Source: Ulva prolifera
Taxonomy: Eukaryota > Chlorophyta > Ulvophyceae > Ulvales > Ulvaceae
Assembly (NCBI GenBank): GCA_023078555.1
Contig: CM041201.1
Location: 4,223,713-4,287,712, forward strand
Direction of reading: 5' to 3'
Length of the DNA stretch: 64,000 bases
A program made the position numbers and the translations under genes. Shown here one piece after another: positions 36,595 to 47,034 of this stretch; positions within the stretch are counted from its first letter, which is position 1; the number at the start of each line of letters is the position of its first letter. Under the pieces are notes generated by a model, which saw only the letters and a program-made list of their open reading frames with translations, had not been told where the DNA came from and made no database searches.

Positions 36595-39070
36595 TCACTC
36601 CTCAATGCTCATGTCGCATCCTTTCCCAGCAAAGCATTGGCCCAATTGACTAAAATACTCATCCAATCCTGTTCCAGGTTGCTTGGAGGCTTCCTCGACC
36701 AGGCCATGCATTTCGTCTCCCAACATCTTTTCGTTTGCGCCACAGTAGCGTGCATCCATGGACTCTTCCACTAATCTGATTGCAACAATGCAGTCTGTGA
36801 CCTCGGTTGTGTTTCTGAGGTGCAGCCGGGCCGATGCCAGGCATATTCTGATCAAGGTGCCGAGCGTCTGTGCAGAGCTATGATTTTGCCCTGACTCTGG
36901 GAATGACTCCCGCAATGCACTGTGATACGATTGCAATACTTTGATGCTTTCATCTGTCCTGCAACGGCAACGGCCTGTATGCTAGCATTGTCAAACTGTA
37001 TGGCCACAGTGTCAATCAGCATAGATAAGCTGTCGAGACGGTTGAAACAGCATACATCACAGGTGGATCCATTGCACACGACTTCAATAAATGTCCCCGG
37101 AGTTGGGCAGCTGCGCTTTCACAGCAAGATGTGAAAGCGGCAGCAGGGATGCCCAGGATGCTGTCCATAGCCAAGTCTTCGTGCACATCTGCGCGACCAG
37201 CCTTCAGCAGTAGATCGACATGGGGCAACACAAGTCCACCTGTGGCAACGTGAAGGGTTTCCATGGCTGTTTCCTTTGGACGCAGCACAGTTTCAGTGTC
37301 TGCCAGCATCCAGCAAGTAGCGGTGTTTGGCATCTGTGGAGGAGACACAAATGTCTTGTTTTTGGGGGAACTCGTGCTGTCACGAGTGTAGTTATGTAGC
37401 CGCTGCAAATTTGCTGGGCTCATGTTTGCTATGTTCAGCAATAAAATGCCTTGCGACCCGTCCACAAGCTTGCCTCCGTGGAACAAGAGTGTGCTGTTGG
37501 TGCCAGGGCTGGTGCGCGGCTCCAAATGGTCGTCTAGTGTCGTAGTGTCAACAACAGGAGAGCAGATCTTAGCTGTGTTATGGATGAAGCTGCTGACACC
37601 AGAGTCCATGCCTTGCCCTGTCCACAGCAAGTGCACCTGCACATTGGATGCAGATTTTCTGAGCACATCCTGGTGTTGACCAAGATATGACAACCGCCCT
37701 GACGTCCAATTTGACCCATGTCATGGTGGCCAGGCTTCACCTGGCACCTGTGCCGCTCGCCAGTTTTGATTTTGCCCTGCCTTTGATCCTCGCCAACAGC
37801 GACAGCAGAGACCAATGAGGCCATCAACATGTACCAGGAAACTTGAGGAGGGGCTCCCCCGGGGCATGCTGCAGCACGCATGAGATCCACCAGAGTCTGG
37901 AGTGGCCGGTGTTGAAGCAAGCGCTCCGCATTCTGCAATGGTAAGTGCAGCTGCTGCGACCGCAGATGTACAATTCTTAAGCGCCTGGCGTTGGTTGCAG
38001 TTAGACGAAGGTCAAGCAGTCCAACAGGGCTCCTGCAGTGCATGCGGCTGACATGCACCGCCATCTCACAATGAGATCCAATAAGCAGCTCCGAAGCCAG
38101 CCTTGCTGCGACTTCTACCTGGACTTCCTCCCGGAGAGGGCTTCCTGGAAGTTGTACTGTCACACGATGCACAGTGTGCATGTGCTGCAGTGGACTGTCT
38201 GATGGATGCAAAGGGGCACCACAGGGGCAGACTTGTGCACTATTCTCTGTTTTGTTGCAGAGCAGCACCGGCAACCTGTGCAAACCCAGAGTCAGGGCCA
38301 AAACTCATTACTGTGTCACCAAAGAAATTTTTATGCTGATGACATTGAAGCTCCTTCGGGGTCTCAGGGGACAATTTGATCACGACGAGGTAGATGCGAT
38401 TTGCACACATACGCATATTTCTTAGTCTGCACGTCCAGAGAGCGCACTTGCAGCTTGAGCAATGATATCGCAGTCCATACGACACGATTATGGGGCCCGA
38501 TATGCAAGATATTCGGCCCATGATGGTGCATTTAAGAGGAGTTGGAGACACTCTGGCGTGCTCCAAGTGGACAAGCTGCTGCATGTTGCATACGAGTGGT
38601 GCAAGCTCATGCTCGGGAACTACGTAGACACGCAGTGGCTCCTTCTTCTGTCCAGGCACAGCCTTCCTCATCAGCTCGGTGCAATTGTAGCTGATAGCGT
38701 CTGCAACCTGTCCGGCATAAGCCTGTAGGGTGAAGTGCATACTGGGGAAACTGGAATACAAACGCAGCACATCTACCTGCACGCCAGCACGGTCTCTGCC
38801 AGACTGTACAAGGCTGCAATTCGGCATCCCAGGTGGGTGTGGGGAAGGTGCCATCCGGGACCCAGTTGGGTGAGAAATCTACAGGTCGGGCCAAAATTAA
38901 GGCTTAGATCAGCGTACGGTCATTTGAATCTCTTCTTTGGCCGACTGAAGCTGCTGCAGAATGCTGCTATGGGATCTTTGAAAAGAATTCTGCATGATCA
39001 TGTTTGCTGCAGCCAACATGTCAAGCGCGTGCGAACACACGAGTTGTTCCCGTGGACTTTGCATGATCAT
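36595..39070 (-). CDS. MCMDC2: MCM domain-containing protein 2 (MCMDC2)-like, meiotic MCM paralogue
   Basis: MCMDC2 (related to fly MEI-217/218) is an inactive-looking MCM relative that promotes meiotic recombination. The start at 39070 opens a 51-codon exon (MIMQSPREQLVCSHALD…) ending at a gtacgc donor. This joins exon 2 at 38776 (VDVLRLYSSFPSMHF). MCM N-domain features follow: GRISCISGPIIVSYGLRYHC with a cysteine cluster (CSSCKC) near 38480. Then come the OB-like region and PPQVSWYMLMASLVSAVA near 37830, the counterpart of the PPGTYN segment. The ATPase-like core reads LLFHGGKLVDGSQGILLLNI, where a canonical MCM would have a GDPGxxKS Walker A; none is seen. The C-terminal helical domain has TLIRICLASARLHLRN. 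Exons also lie at about 38300-37730, 37690-37130 and 36930-36595. MCM8 or MCM9 is the alternative, but those keep Walker motifs. The family level is likely, the exact orthology moderate. Confidence 0.72.
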
Positions 39071-39223
39071 GTAGCTGGAGTATCGCTACGTTAGCAGAAG
39101 TGCAGCGGAGTTTAATATATGACAGAATCAAAACTTGTTCTTCGCGAATCGCGTAGCTGCGTGTAATTCCTATGCAGACAGGCAGGTTCTGCACGTGGCA
39201 TTCATGCACTGAAGCTCAAAAGT

Positions 39224-40461
39224 TTGAATGGGATCGCCGACCCGCAACCTGAGGCGTATTCCAGCACTTGCCGCGGACTGATTCGGGGGAGCTTTGCACT
39301 GCTTGTCCAAGCGCAACCAGACCTTGTTGCAACCCAAATCACATGCGACGCACCTTTACATCGAGACTCGCCCATCGGGACATCGACGCTCGCTGCAGCG
39401 CGCCCATGCACGGCCGCTGAGGCCTCGGATTGACAAATTCATCAGGGCTCGACTTAGCTCAGGTGCGTTTGAGCATCTGCAAGATTGTCACCCTGCTTGA
39501 TTAATGTATTGCTGTTTTACCTCCTGCGTCGAGTGGATGCACTGTCATCTCTGGGAGTCGAGGCACAAGACGAAGAATCTGCAATATGCATCACGGACAC
39601 GTCATATCTCGAGATACGTCAGGAGACCGTGCACTACGCTAAACAGGATACATACACAATTGATGAACAATTTCTCATCATGCATGCAATTATGCTAGAC
39701 ATTTTTGGAGGATCGTCCAAAGAGCGCGGGTCAGCTTGGGCGGACCCATCATGTCAAAACGACAAAGCAGGTGGCCCGACGAAGATAGCGGAGCGAATAT
39801 GCGTCAAGGCTGCGACAATTCACCAAAGTCAACAGCATGGTACTGTCTGGCTGTGTAGGCGACTGATTTGCACCTTGTCAACTTGTTGAGGACGCCGTGT
39901 GCACTCTCTGGCGCGGGTGCGCTCTACGACCGAGGAACCCCTTCATTGCAGATGAATCTTCAAAATATTGCGCAAGGATGTATCCCCAGCAGCTCTGTAT
40001 GCGTCAGGGCTTGAGATTCCTGCTGGGGTCCTCTAACGGAGAGCAGTGTCGACAAGAGTCGGCACTTGCACCTGATAGGCAGCCGGTACAGCAGCCTCCA
40101 ACGAAACGGTTGGAAACTATCAAGACACATACAACCAGAGCCTTCACAAGCTTCATGCGCATGGTCATGTATGGCGCTTCCTGCATCTGCAATGGGCTGG
40201 AAAGGCTTTGTGTACCATTGGCAATTAGGCTGTCCTTGACTGAGAAACAGCATGCAGGCGTTCGAAAGACGAAAGCCTTCGAGTCAAGGTCAGCAAGCTA
40301 CTAGGCATCAACCTGAACCATACACAGTGTGCTACAGTTGGGAAAATGCACACCTGGAACACTGCACAGGCATGCAAACTAGTAAGCATAATACTGAAGC
40401 AACAGGCTGAGCGGAACGATGAAGTGCAACCAGTGCCTACTGCCAAACGACAGCGGCATTG
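39224..40461 (+). CDS. Unrecognised putative multi-exon gene
   Basis: Several open stretches on the plus strand look protein-like. One is 39270-39460, ending RPRIDKFIRARLSS at a gtgcgt donor. Another is about 39530-39790 (GVEAQDEESAICITDTSYLE, DEQFLIMHAIMLDIF). A possible last segment at about 40330-40461 ends QQAERNDEVQPVPTAKRQRH before a TGA. The first stretch has no in-frame ATG, so the start is not located, and the joins cannot be proven by eye. The gene would be divergent from MCMDC2 with only about 150 bp between, suggesting a shared promoter. I do not recognise a family. The basic tail hints at nuclear location, which is only inference. Confidence 0.3.
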
Positions 40462-40599
40462 AGCCTTTCGCAGTAAGACATTGTAATGCGGTTACACCCA
40501 CAGCTACACGTGAGCCATTCCCTATACATCACTGCCAGATGGACCAGCAGCAAGGGCTATTATGGTCAATACTAGCGACTGATTGACCTGATCATCATT

Positions 40600-43013
40600 T
40601 TAGCAGTTGCGAATCGAATCGTTGATAGCCTCTGCCAAGTACTTCGTTTTGCCAGATGAGAGCCCAGCCAGGGAGATGCGCCCATCCTTTGTCATGTAAA
40701 CATGCCATTTGTTGGTCATGTTCTCTACCTGCTCCGGGGTCATGCCTGCAAAAGAGAAATCATAGCGGGTAAAAACACTTTTCTGCTGACCATTGTGTGC
40801 ACAGTGACTAACAGGTCCGCATTCACACCAGCGCACTGAGAAGATCTGCCGGCGAACAGGCATAAATAGGGCCCCGCCAACAAAAACCCCTAGGCTATCA
40901 ATCCTCCCAGGAGTATCTACACCTGACACCAGCTACTGCAGACGTAAGCAAGAGCCTTCCGTACAGAAATTGAGGCATACATGCATGATTATGGCAGAGC
41001 ACTGCAGTGGATGCACAAATGCCAACGAGTACATGGTATGTTGCCTCCTGCCATCAACGACTATCATGTTGAGCAAAAGGCAGTACCTGTGAAGCTGAAC
41101 ATCCCAATCTGAGACAGGATAAAGCCCCAGTCCTTCTCTGGGTACAGGTTGCCAAGCTCATCATGCAGCTGCTTGCGCACACTCATGATGCGGCCGGACA
41201 TCATCTCCATCTCGGCCTTCCACTCATCAAACATGCTTGTCTCATTGACAACCTCAGCGACAATACGTGCACCATGCACTGGCGGGTTGCTGTACATTGC
41301 CCGGGCGATGCGCTTCAGTTGTGACAGTGTCCTGAACAGCAGCACAGTTACCAGTTAAATTGTAAAGCCCCACACAGGTGGTCGTGACGTGGACATGAGG
41401 GTGCGAGACGACTCTTCATGTTGACACAATGCCAACCTGCTGCAGCGCCGAGACAGTGCTGCAGTCAGCATGCTCTACATGCGCATATGGGTCTGGAATT
41501 CGAGCAACTGCGAGTGAGCGCCTAGCATGCGTCAGCCTCATAACACACAATTGAGATACACAGTGGCTGGGATTACGGCCGTAAAATTTAGCACTCATTC
41601 ATCGGCAAGGTACACACACTGTGACTGTGCTGTCAGTGTCACTTTGATGGCAGACATGCAAAGGAAGCGCACTTGGTAGCAGTCTCCTTGTCATTGCACA
41701 CCACATTGATTGCGCCCACACGCTCACCATACAGACCGAGATTCTTGGAATATGACTGGCTCACCATGATCTCATGGCCCTGCTCAACAAAGAAGCGGGG
41801 CGCCCAGGCATCCTCCTCCAGTGATCCAGTGGCGAATCCCTGGTACGCCACGTCAAAGAATGGAATGTGATTTTTCTGCTTGCACAGGTCTGAAATCTCC
41901 TGCCACTGTTCCTTGGTGGGGTCAATGCCTGTGGGATTGTGTGCGCAACCTGAAAGCACAATGCCTGATGGCCTCCGCCCAGAGCAGCAAAATCAGGGCA
42001 GGTACAAGACTAGCGAAATTCGCACCATGCAGCACAACGATGGAGCCTTCAGGAGCAGCCTCCAAATCAGCCTTCATACCGGCAAAGTCCAGGCCAATAG
42101 AAGCAGGGTCAAAGTAGCTGTAGTACTTCCACTCCAGGCCTGCATCTCCGAAAATGTTCCGGTGGTTGCCCCATGTGGGATTGCTGAGATAAACCGTCTT
42201 GCCCGGTAGCCAGGCCTTGATGAATGCAGCACCAACGCGCAAGCTGCCCGTGCCAGACAGGGACTGCAGGCATGCCACACGGCCCTACATGTGCAGCATG
42301 TAGGTGACAGTACATGGCAATCAAATAGGTTCAACATCTGGGCGCAAGAATTTTGTGTGCCCGTCACGAGAATGCGAGGGCATGACTAATGAGGCGTCGG
42401 CTTTTTTTAAGGGCTGCTTTCAGGGCAGCACATAGAATTGGATGGTGCAAATTCACCTCAGAAACTGCCGCGCTGTCGCCCAAGAGAAGCTCAACAGTCG
42501 CCTTGCGGAACGCGTCGAGGCCCTGAATTGGAAGGTACTCCTTGTTCTCGCCTTTGTCAATCATGGACCTCTCTGCCTTCTTGACCACCTCCAAGACATA
42601 CCTGCACGCAGACACACCGAGTCAGAATTTCAGGGTTTTCCCCAGAGCGATGTCATGAACTGCAAGGGCATACGGTTGCAGGTCGTCAGTCCGGTACGCG
42701 CCCACTCCCAAGTTGAGCTTGTCGGGCGAATCGTCCGCCTTGAACGCCTCGCTGACTCCCAGAATTGGGTCAGGTGGGGCCATGTCAACGCCAGACAGCT
42801 TTGAAGATCTTGAGATGACTCCATGGCGTCGGACTGGCGATGCCTTTCCGACCTGCGACCCGCAGTGCTGTTGGAGTGAGAGAACTTTTTTCGTCACACA
42901 CAGCACGCACGCTGCAATTTGGTCACACTGATGAGGGACGATGCAAGCACTGGTCTAGATAAATTGGATGCATTGTTCTTAATTACCTGCGGTCGCACTG
43001 TGCGGGAGATCAT
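40600..43013 (-). CDS. Aspartate aminotransferase, organelle-targeted
   Basis: The enzyme exchanges amino groups between aspartate and 2-oxoglutarate using pyridoxal phosphate. The first coding exon is only nine codons (43013, MISRTVRPQ, donor gtaatt). It joins a second exon whose N-terminal part ([16 protein letters not shown]…) continues a basic, Ser-rich presequence, before the mature start [15 protein letters not shown]. Conserved motifs in order are [56 protein letters not shown] with the PLP-contact Asp and Tyr, and [16 protein letters not shown] with the Schiff-base lysine. The C-terminal segments are [19 protein letters not shown] and [20 protein letters not shown]. At least seven exons lie at about 42890-42625, 42600-42460, 42290-42010, 41950-41670, 41340-41090 and 40745-40600. 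The presequence favours mitochondria; plastid cannot be excluded. Confidence 0.93.
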
Positions 43014-43599
43014 CTTGCTTCCGTGTTGTCGCAGCGTTCTGGTCAATCGTTCAGGGGGCAGGTTGGCACGAGAGGGATATGAAATGCTTGTGTGAGCTTG
43101 ACGTACGCTTGTGTGCATTTACGTACGTACATAGGATCACTGGCGACATTCCCTTCCGCCCGGACTGAACTTCCATTTCGATGCAGTTGTACCGCCAACG
43201 CCACTTTGACCGGCACCATATATACTCGGTCGTGCTGCCGGCTGTCTTGCCCAAATCATCACACGGAGTCCCCCCCCATCTGAATGATTTTGCTCTATCG
43301 TCACACTGGCACTGTTATCAGTCAAGAGATTCAGGTAGACGATCCACAGGCTGCTTGCGCAAGTCTTGACGCATGCATGCGTCGCAACTGAGCCGGTGTT
43401 GAAGCCTCGCATGCGCGGCTTTGTACCTTCAACTTCATCTGTGAAGCCATTGAATATCAACAGAGCATCATAGTTCTGGTCAAGCTGCTATGGTATAGTC
43501 GTTGGGGCTGTCATGCCCGTGCAGTGAAGTACACTCGCGGATTCATTCACGCTGCTGTGCATCTTGTGTGATACAGCGGCAATCAGTGATCAACATGGC

Positions 43600-43985
43600 C
43601 AATTTTTTTGGGGGATGTCCCCCTGAAAGTTTCGAATATCAGAGGTGTCACCCCTCTGAGGCTTGTCAGTTTCAGAGGGCCATCCCGCTGTAATGCTGTG
43701 ATTCCAGAGGGATACCAAAATACTGTATTGCTCGCTCCGCTGATCTTTGCTCGCTAAGCTCACGCTGTCTAAATATGTCGTTCGCTTCGCTCGCGTGTTA
43801 CAATTTCCAGCGGGCAAGTCCGCTGCCACATCCAGATGCCAGCGGGCTGCGCTGGCTGATATCTGCTTTGTCAGCTCGTTTTCAGCGGGCGAAACCGCTG
43901 CCTCAAGCTCACTCGCGCAGGAGATTTTCCACAACAGCTCTGTTTCAGCGGGAATTCCGGCGGGATGTAGAGCTCTGGCGGCAAT
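43600..43985. repeat. Cluster of short hairpin repeats resembling organelle intergenic DNA
   Basis: A series of short inverted repeats is packed into under 400 bp: GGGGGATGTCCCCC (43610-43623), CAGAGG…CCTCTG (43640-43658), ttcgcttcgctcgcg (about 43780-43795), CAGCGGGCAAGTCCGCTG (about 43808-43825) and CAGCGGGCGAAACCGCTG (about 43883-43900). Several are preceded by TTTC, so a core TTTC-CAGCGGG recurs at least four times. Such palindrome-rich DNA is typical of plastid or mitochondrial spacers in chlorophytes, so this may be an organelle-DNA insertion. No organelle gene is recognised in it. Confidence 0.55.
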
Positions 43986-44016
43986 GCGGGTGATGCTCCA
44001 GGATCAACATGCAAGT

Positions 44017-44310
44017 ACACAGTCATGTCGGCGTGCGTGTTGGCGTGGGGGTTTGTGGGTGCTTGGGTGTGTGTTTGGGTTTGGGTGTGTGTCTGGGCCG
44101 CGTGCGGGTGCGTGGGTGCGTGGGTCGGGTTTCGGTGTGTGGTTCGTGTGGTGGTGTGGGGGAGCGTGGGGGTGTGTGGGTGCTTGTTCTGCCTTGGCGT
44201 TGGCTGTTGCTCTCCTGCTGCGTGCGCTTTGCGTTGTTCGTGCTCTCCCTTTTGGTCCTGGCGGTGCTACCGGCCCCTCCGGCTTTTTCCTTTGTAACAC
44301 AGTCATGTCG
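44017..44310 (+). mobile_element. GT-rich insertion flanked by a 14-bp direct repeat (non-autonomous element candidate)
   Basis: The sequence ACACAGTCATGTCG occurs at 44017-44030 and again at 44297-44310, bracketing a compact 266-bp stretch (44031-44296). The inner DNA is strongly GT-rich on this strand for its first two thirds (repeated GTGGGTG/GTGTGTG). It then turns T/C-rich, with a 3' end GGCGGTGCTACC…CCTTTGTA. This is what a target-site duplication around a short retroposed element would look like. There is no poly(A) tail and no open frame of a transposition protein. A related sequence lies at 31826-31990. Confidence 0.6.
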
Positions 44311-47034
44311 CGGGTGAGGACATCCTTCCAACTTTGACAAGTTCCTCATGAATTTCCGCGGTCGATGCCGTCGCACTGCACTTTTGTTCTATTCAGAGTA
44401 ACTAGAGCGTGACCCAAGAGGTTTCTGGCACTGCTGGTAGGTGTGAACATCAAGTATCGCTTGCTCGGACGTATCGATGGGGCTTGATCTGATATCGCCA
44501 TTGATGGACTTGACTACCAACCTTGACGAGGTCTTCATGTCATCTCTGATCTATATGGACATCTTGGGTGCTCACACTACTGGTAGCATAGGCGATGCAT
44601 CGCGATGCGGAATAGCGACACCAACACAAGCTCTGCAGCAGCCCCGCACGTGGACACTGAGCAAGAACGCAGCAATTCGCCGGATGCACAGATTGGGCAT
44701 CCTCCGGTCCTGCCTCGGCATACCCTTTGCATGGACTCGGGGCCGACCAGGGGGGGTGGGAGATTAAACTTCGGCCGCAGTTCCTCCTGTCTGTACGTTG
44801 CCTGCAGTCACAGCTGCCTGGGCCGGTATCTATCATCAAAATTCCAGAAGCTGCTTGAATGGAGAACAGTTCTTGATTCACCAGGACAAGACACAAAAAC
44901 AATCGATACGGTCCGGTACAGGATGTGCATGCAATAACCGCGGCAGGTCATCTCCATTTTGGCTGGGTTGAGCCATGGAGGTGCGTGCAGGATCTACAGG
45001 CGGATGCGGTGGCGAAAAAGGCTGCTTTGGGAAGCACGTTCCTCCTGGGAGTTGCCGCAGTGCCGGTGACAGACCTGGTTGCAGACAATTATTGGTGCAT
45101 GTAGCATCGGTGATTTTACCATCGCAGCAGCTCAAGTCACCCCCAACTGTCCTTCTCTACCCCCCAGTATCATGGCACAGCCCGGAGCACGCACAGCGGC
45201 GGTGTCAAGCCCCACTCATGTCACCAACTCCGGGCACCAGCAGCTCCCACGTTGATGCAGTGACTGGTGCACAAAAAACTGCCCCTAGATGCGTATGCAA
45301 GTTCTATTTTACCTTCATGTGCTCTCTGGGCTTCAGGCCGCCGGCGCATGGCAGCGTCTTCCTCTAAGGTCCCCGCGGTGTGATGACGAGGACCAGGGTG
45401 AGCAGAAGCATAAAAGCACGATACATTATTGTACATTTCATTTCGTCATTCCTCATGTTCCTTATCCAGTCCTGATGCTTGTACTGGCAGCAGGCGACAC
45501 ATTCATGTTCTATGTTCTTCTAAAATCGGCATTTGCCATCTGCTCTTTGCAACACAGAGATTGTCTAATAACAGTAATGATTGCGTGTACATGCCATATC
45601 AAGTAGAAACTTCAATATGCTCTACGCAAATATAGTTCCTGTGTAAGCACCCCTGGAACTAAGGATTCGCGCTGATCCATCACCGTGTTTGAAAGTCTGC
45701 CCTTCCCATGTGCCTCTTGCTTCTGCTTCAGCATTGGCTCCTTGTCCATGTGGCGCAAATGTATGTAGTGCTTGCACAGTTGCAATCGAGATGTCCGATG
45801 AGCAATATTCTTGGCATCGTAGATCATATGAATACCGCAGGTTGCAATAGGCTAAGCAATGTTTAATTAACGTTTATACTAGCTTGAATTTGGTGGTTGT
45901 GATGACACATCTCCGGGCTCAGCACACATCAATAAAATTGTACGTGATGGCTGTGATTGGGACCGCAATCATTAACAGCCCGATACCATGACGATTGAAC
46001 ACACCACGCGTCCGAGAAATATTTTGGCGACTGCGCCAATGTACCCTGAGCGGTACACAGCTAATGATCCAGCTGATCCACAGATGTAGCTCCATGCGAA
46101 GGCAGTGCATCAGCATGTAGATTCCACATCCGCACTATCACTTACTAGTGCGCACATGGGCCAGCTGCAATGTCAAAAGTCCAAGCATTTACACATTGAC
46201 ATGGGTGGCTCGCAACATGGGAGCGAAAGCGTAGAAGTGGACCTACCGTGCAGATGCTAACTAGTGCCCATCACATAGATGCTAGGATACTCTTGAATGG
46301 GCTCAGCTCTCACTGGCGGTCTTGTCCAATCTCAATAGGAACTTTGCATGCATATTAATTGTGCATGCATGTTGTCACCAAAAAATAGTTCACATATTGT
46401 ACACCAATTTGGGCTTCATACTTGCATGTCCACGCAACCTCGCACCTCCAATCCCCACGCTTGGGATGCCAATCCCTACGCTCGACAGTGTGCATGACTG
46501 CTCCGTTGAAGGTGACAACGATAGCAATCAGCCCAATGAACATAACAACAGCGACCGTTGGACAGAGTCGATCACAAGTGCAGTAGAGTATCAGATGGAG
46601 ATTCTGTGTTGCAAAGAGCCTTTCGCATTTGATTGTAGTTGTTTGAAGGAATGCTGTGTCTCAAAGTTTGCCAGGGCTGCAGTCACCAGTACCTCGCTAT
46701 CTCGAGGGCCAAGGGTGTTCTTTGCCATCATTCGGGAATGCAGGAATCGGGAGCCGGTGAAGGGGAACATCCGAAACTCTGAATGTTTATGATGTCGGCG
46801 ATCCCTCCCCTACCTGCCGTCGGTACTACCAGCTAGCCGTCCATGTCCAACCCGGCGTGACGGCATGGAGGGCCACGATCCATCGTTCTTGTCACCTGAC
46901 AGGGGCGAGGTCGGCTCTGAGAACTTTCAGATGGAGCGAAAGATACATGCCATATTAAGCAAAAGGCATGTGTTGACGGCTTGGTCGCAGTTGTGGCAGA
47001 GTTGAGAACAAGCTCATCGTTGCGGTACATGCAG

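Larger units (their letters stand above)
43014..47034. other. Gene-poor, repeat-bearing 4-kb region
   Basis: Apart from the hairpin cluster and the GT-rich insertion listed separately, I see no recognised gene between aspartate aminotransferase and the cyclic-nucleotide-binding protein. Open frames such as 44477-44767 and 46322-46792 on plus are undistinguished. The latter has an Asn/Asp-rich segment (DNDSNQPNEHNNSDRW) and could belong to the 5' end of the next gene, whose start I could not locate. AT-richer DNA around 45.4-46.4 kb looks non-coding. Confidence 0.4.

Noticed and set aside
36595-39070. Reading the MCM gene as MCM8 or MCM9
   Set aside because: Those keep Walker A and arginine-finger motifs, which are not visible here. 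The PPQVSW and HGGKLVDGSQG segments line up better with MCMDC2. A phylogeny could still change this.
44031-44296. GT-rich block as a telomere-like or coding sequence
   Set aside because: There is no regular 6-8 bp unit as in telomeres, and the frames give only Gly/Val/Trp/Cys-rich peptides. The flanking direct repeat favours an inserted element.
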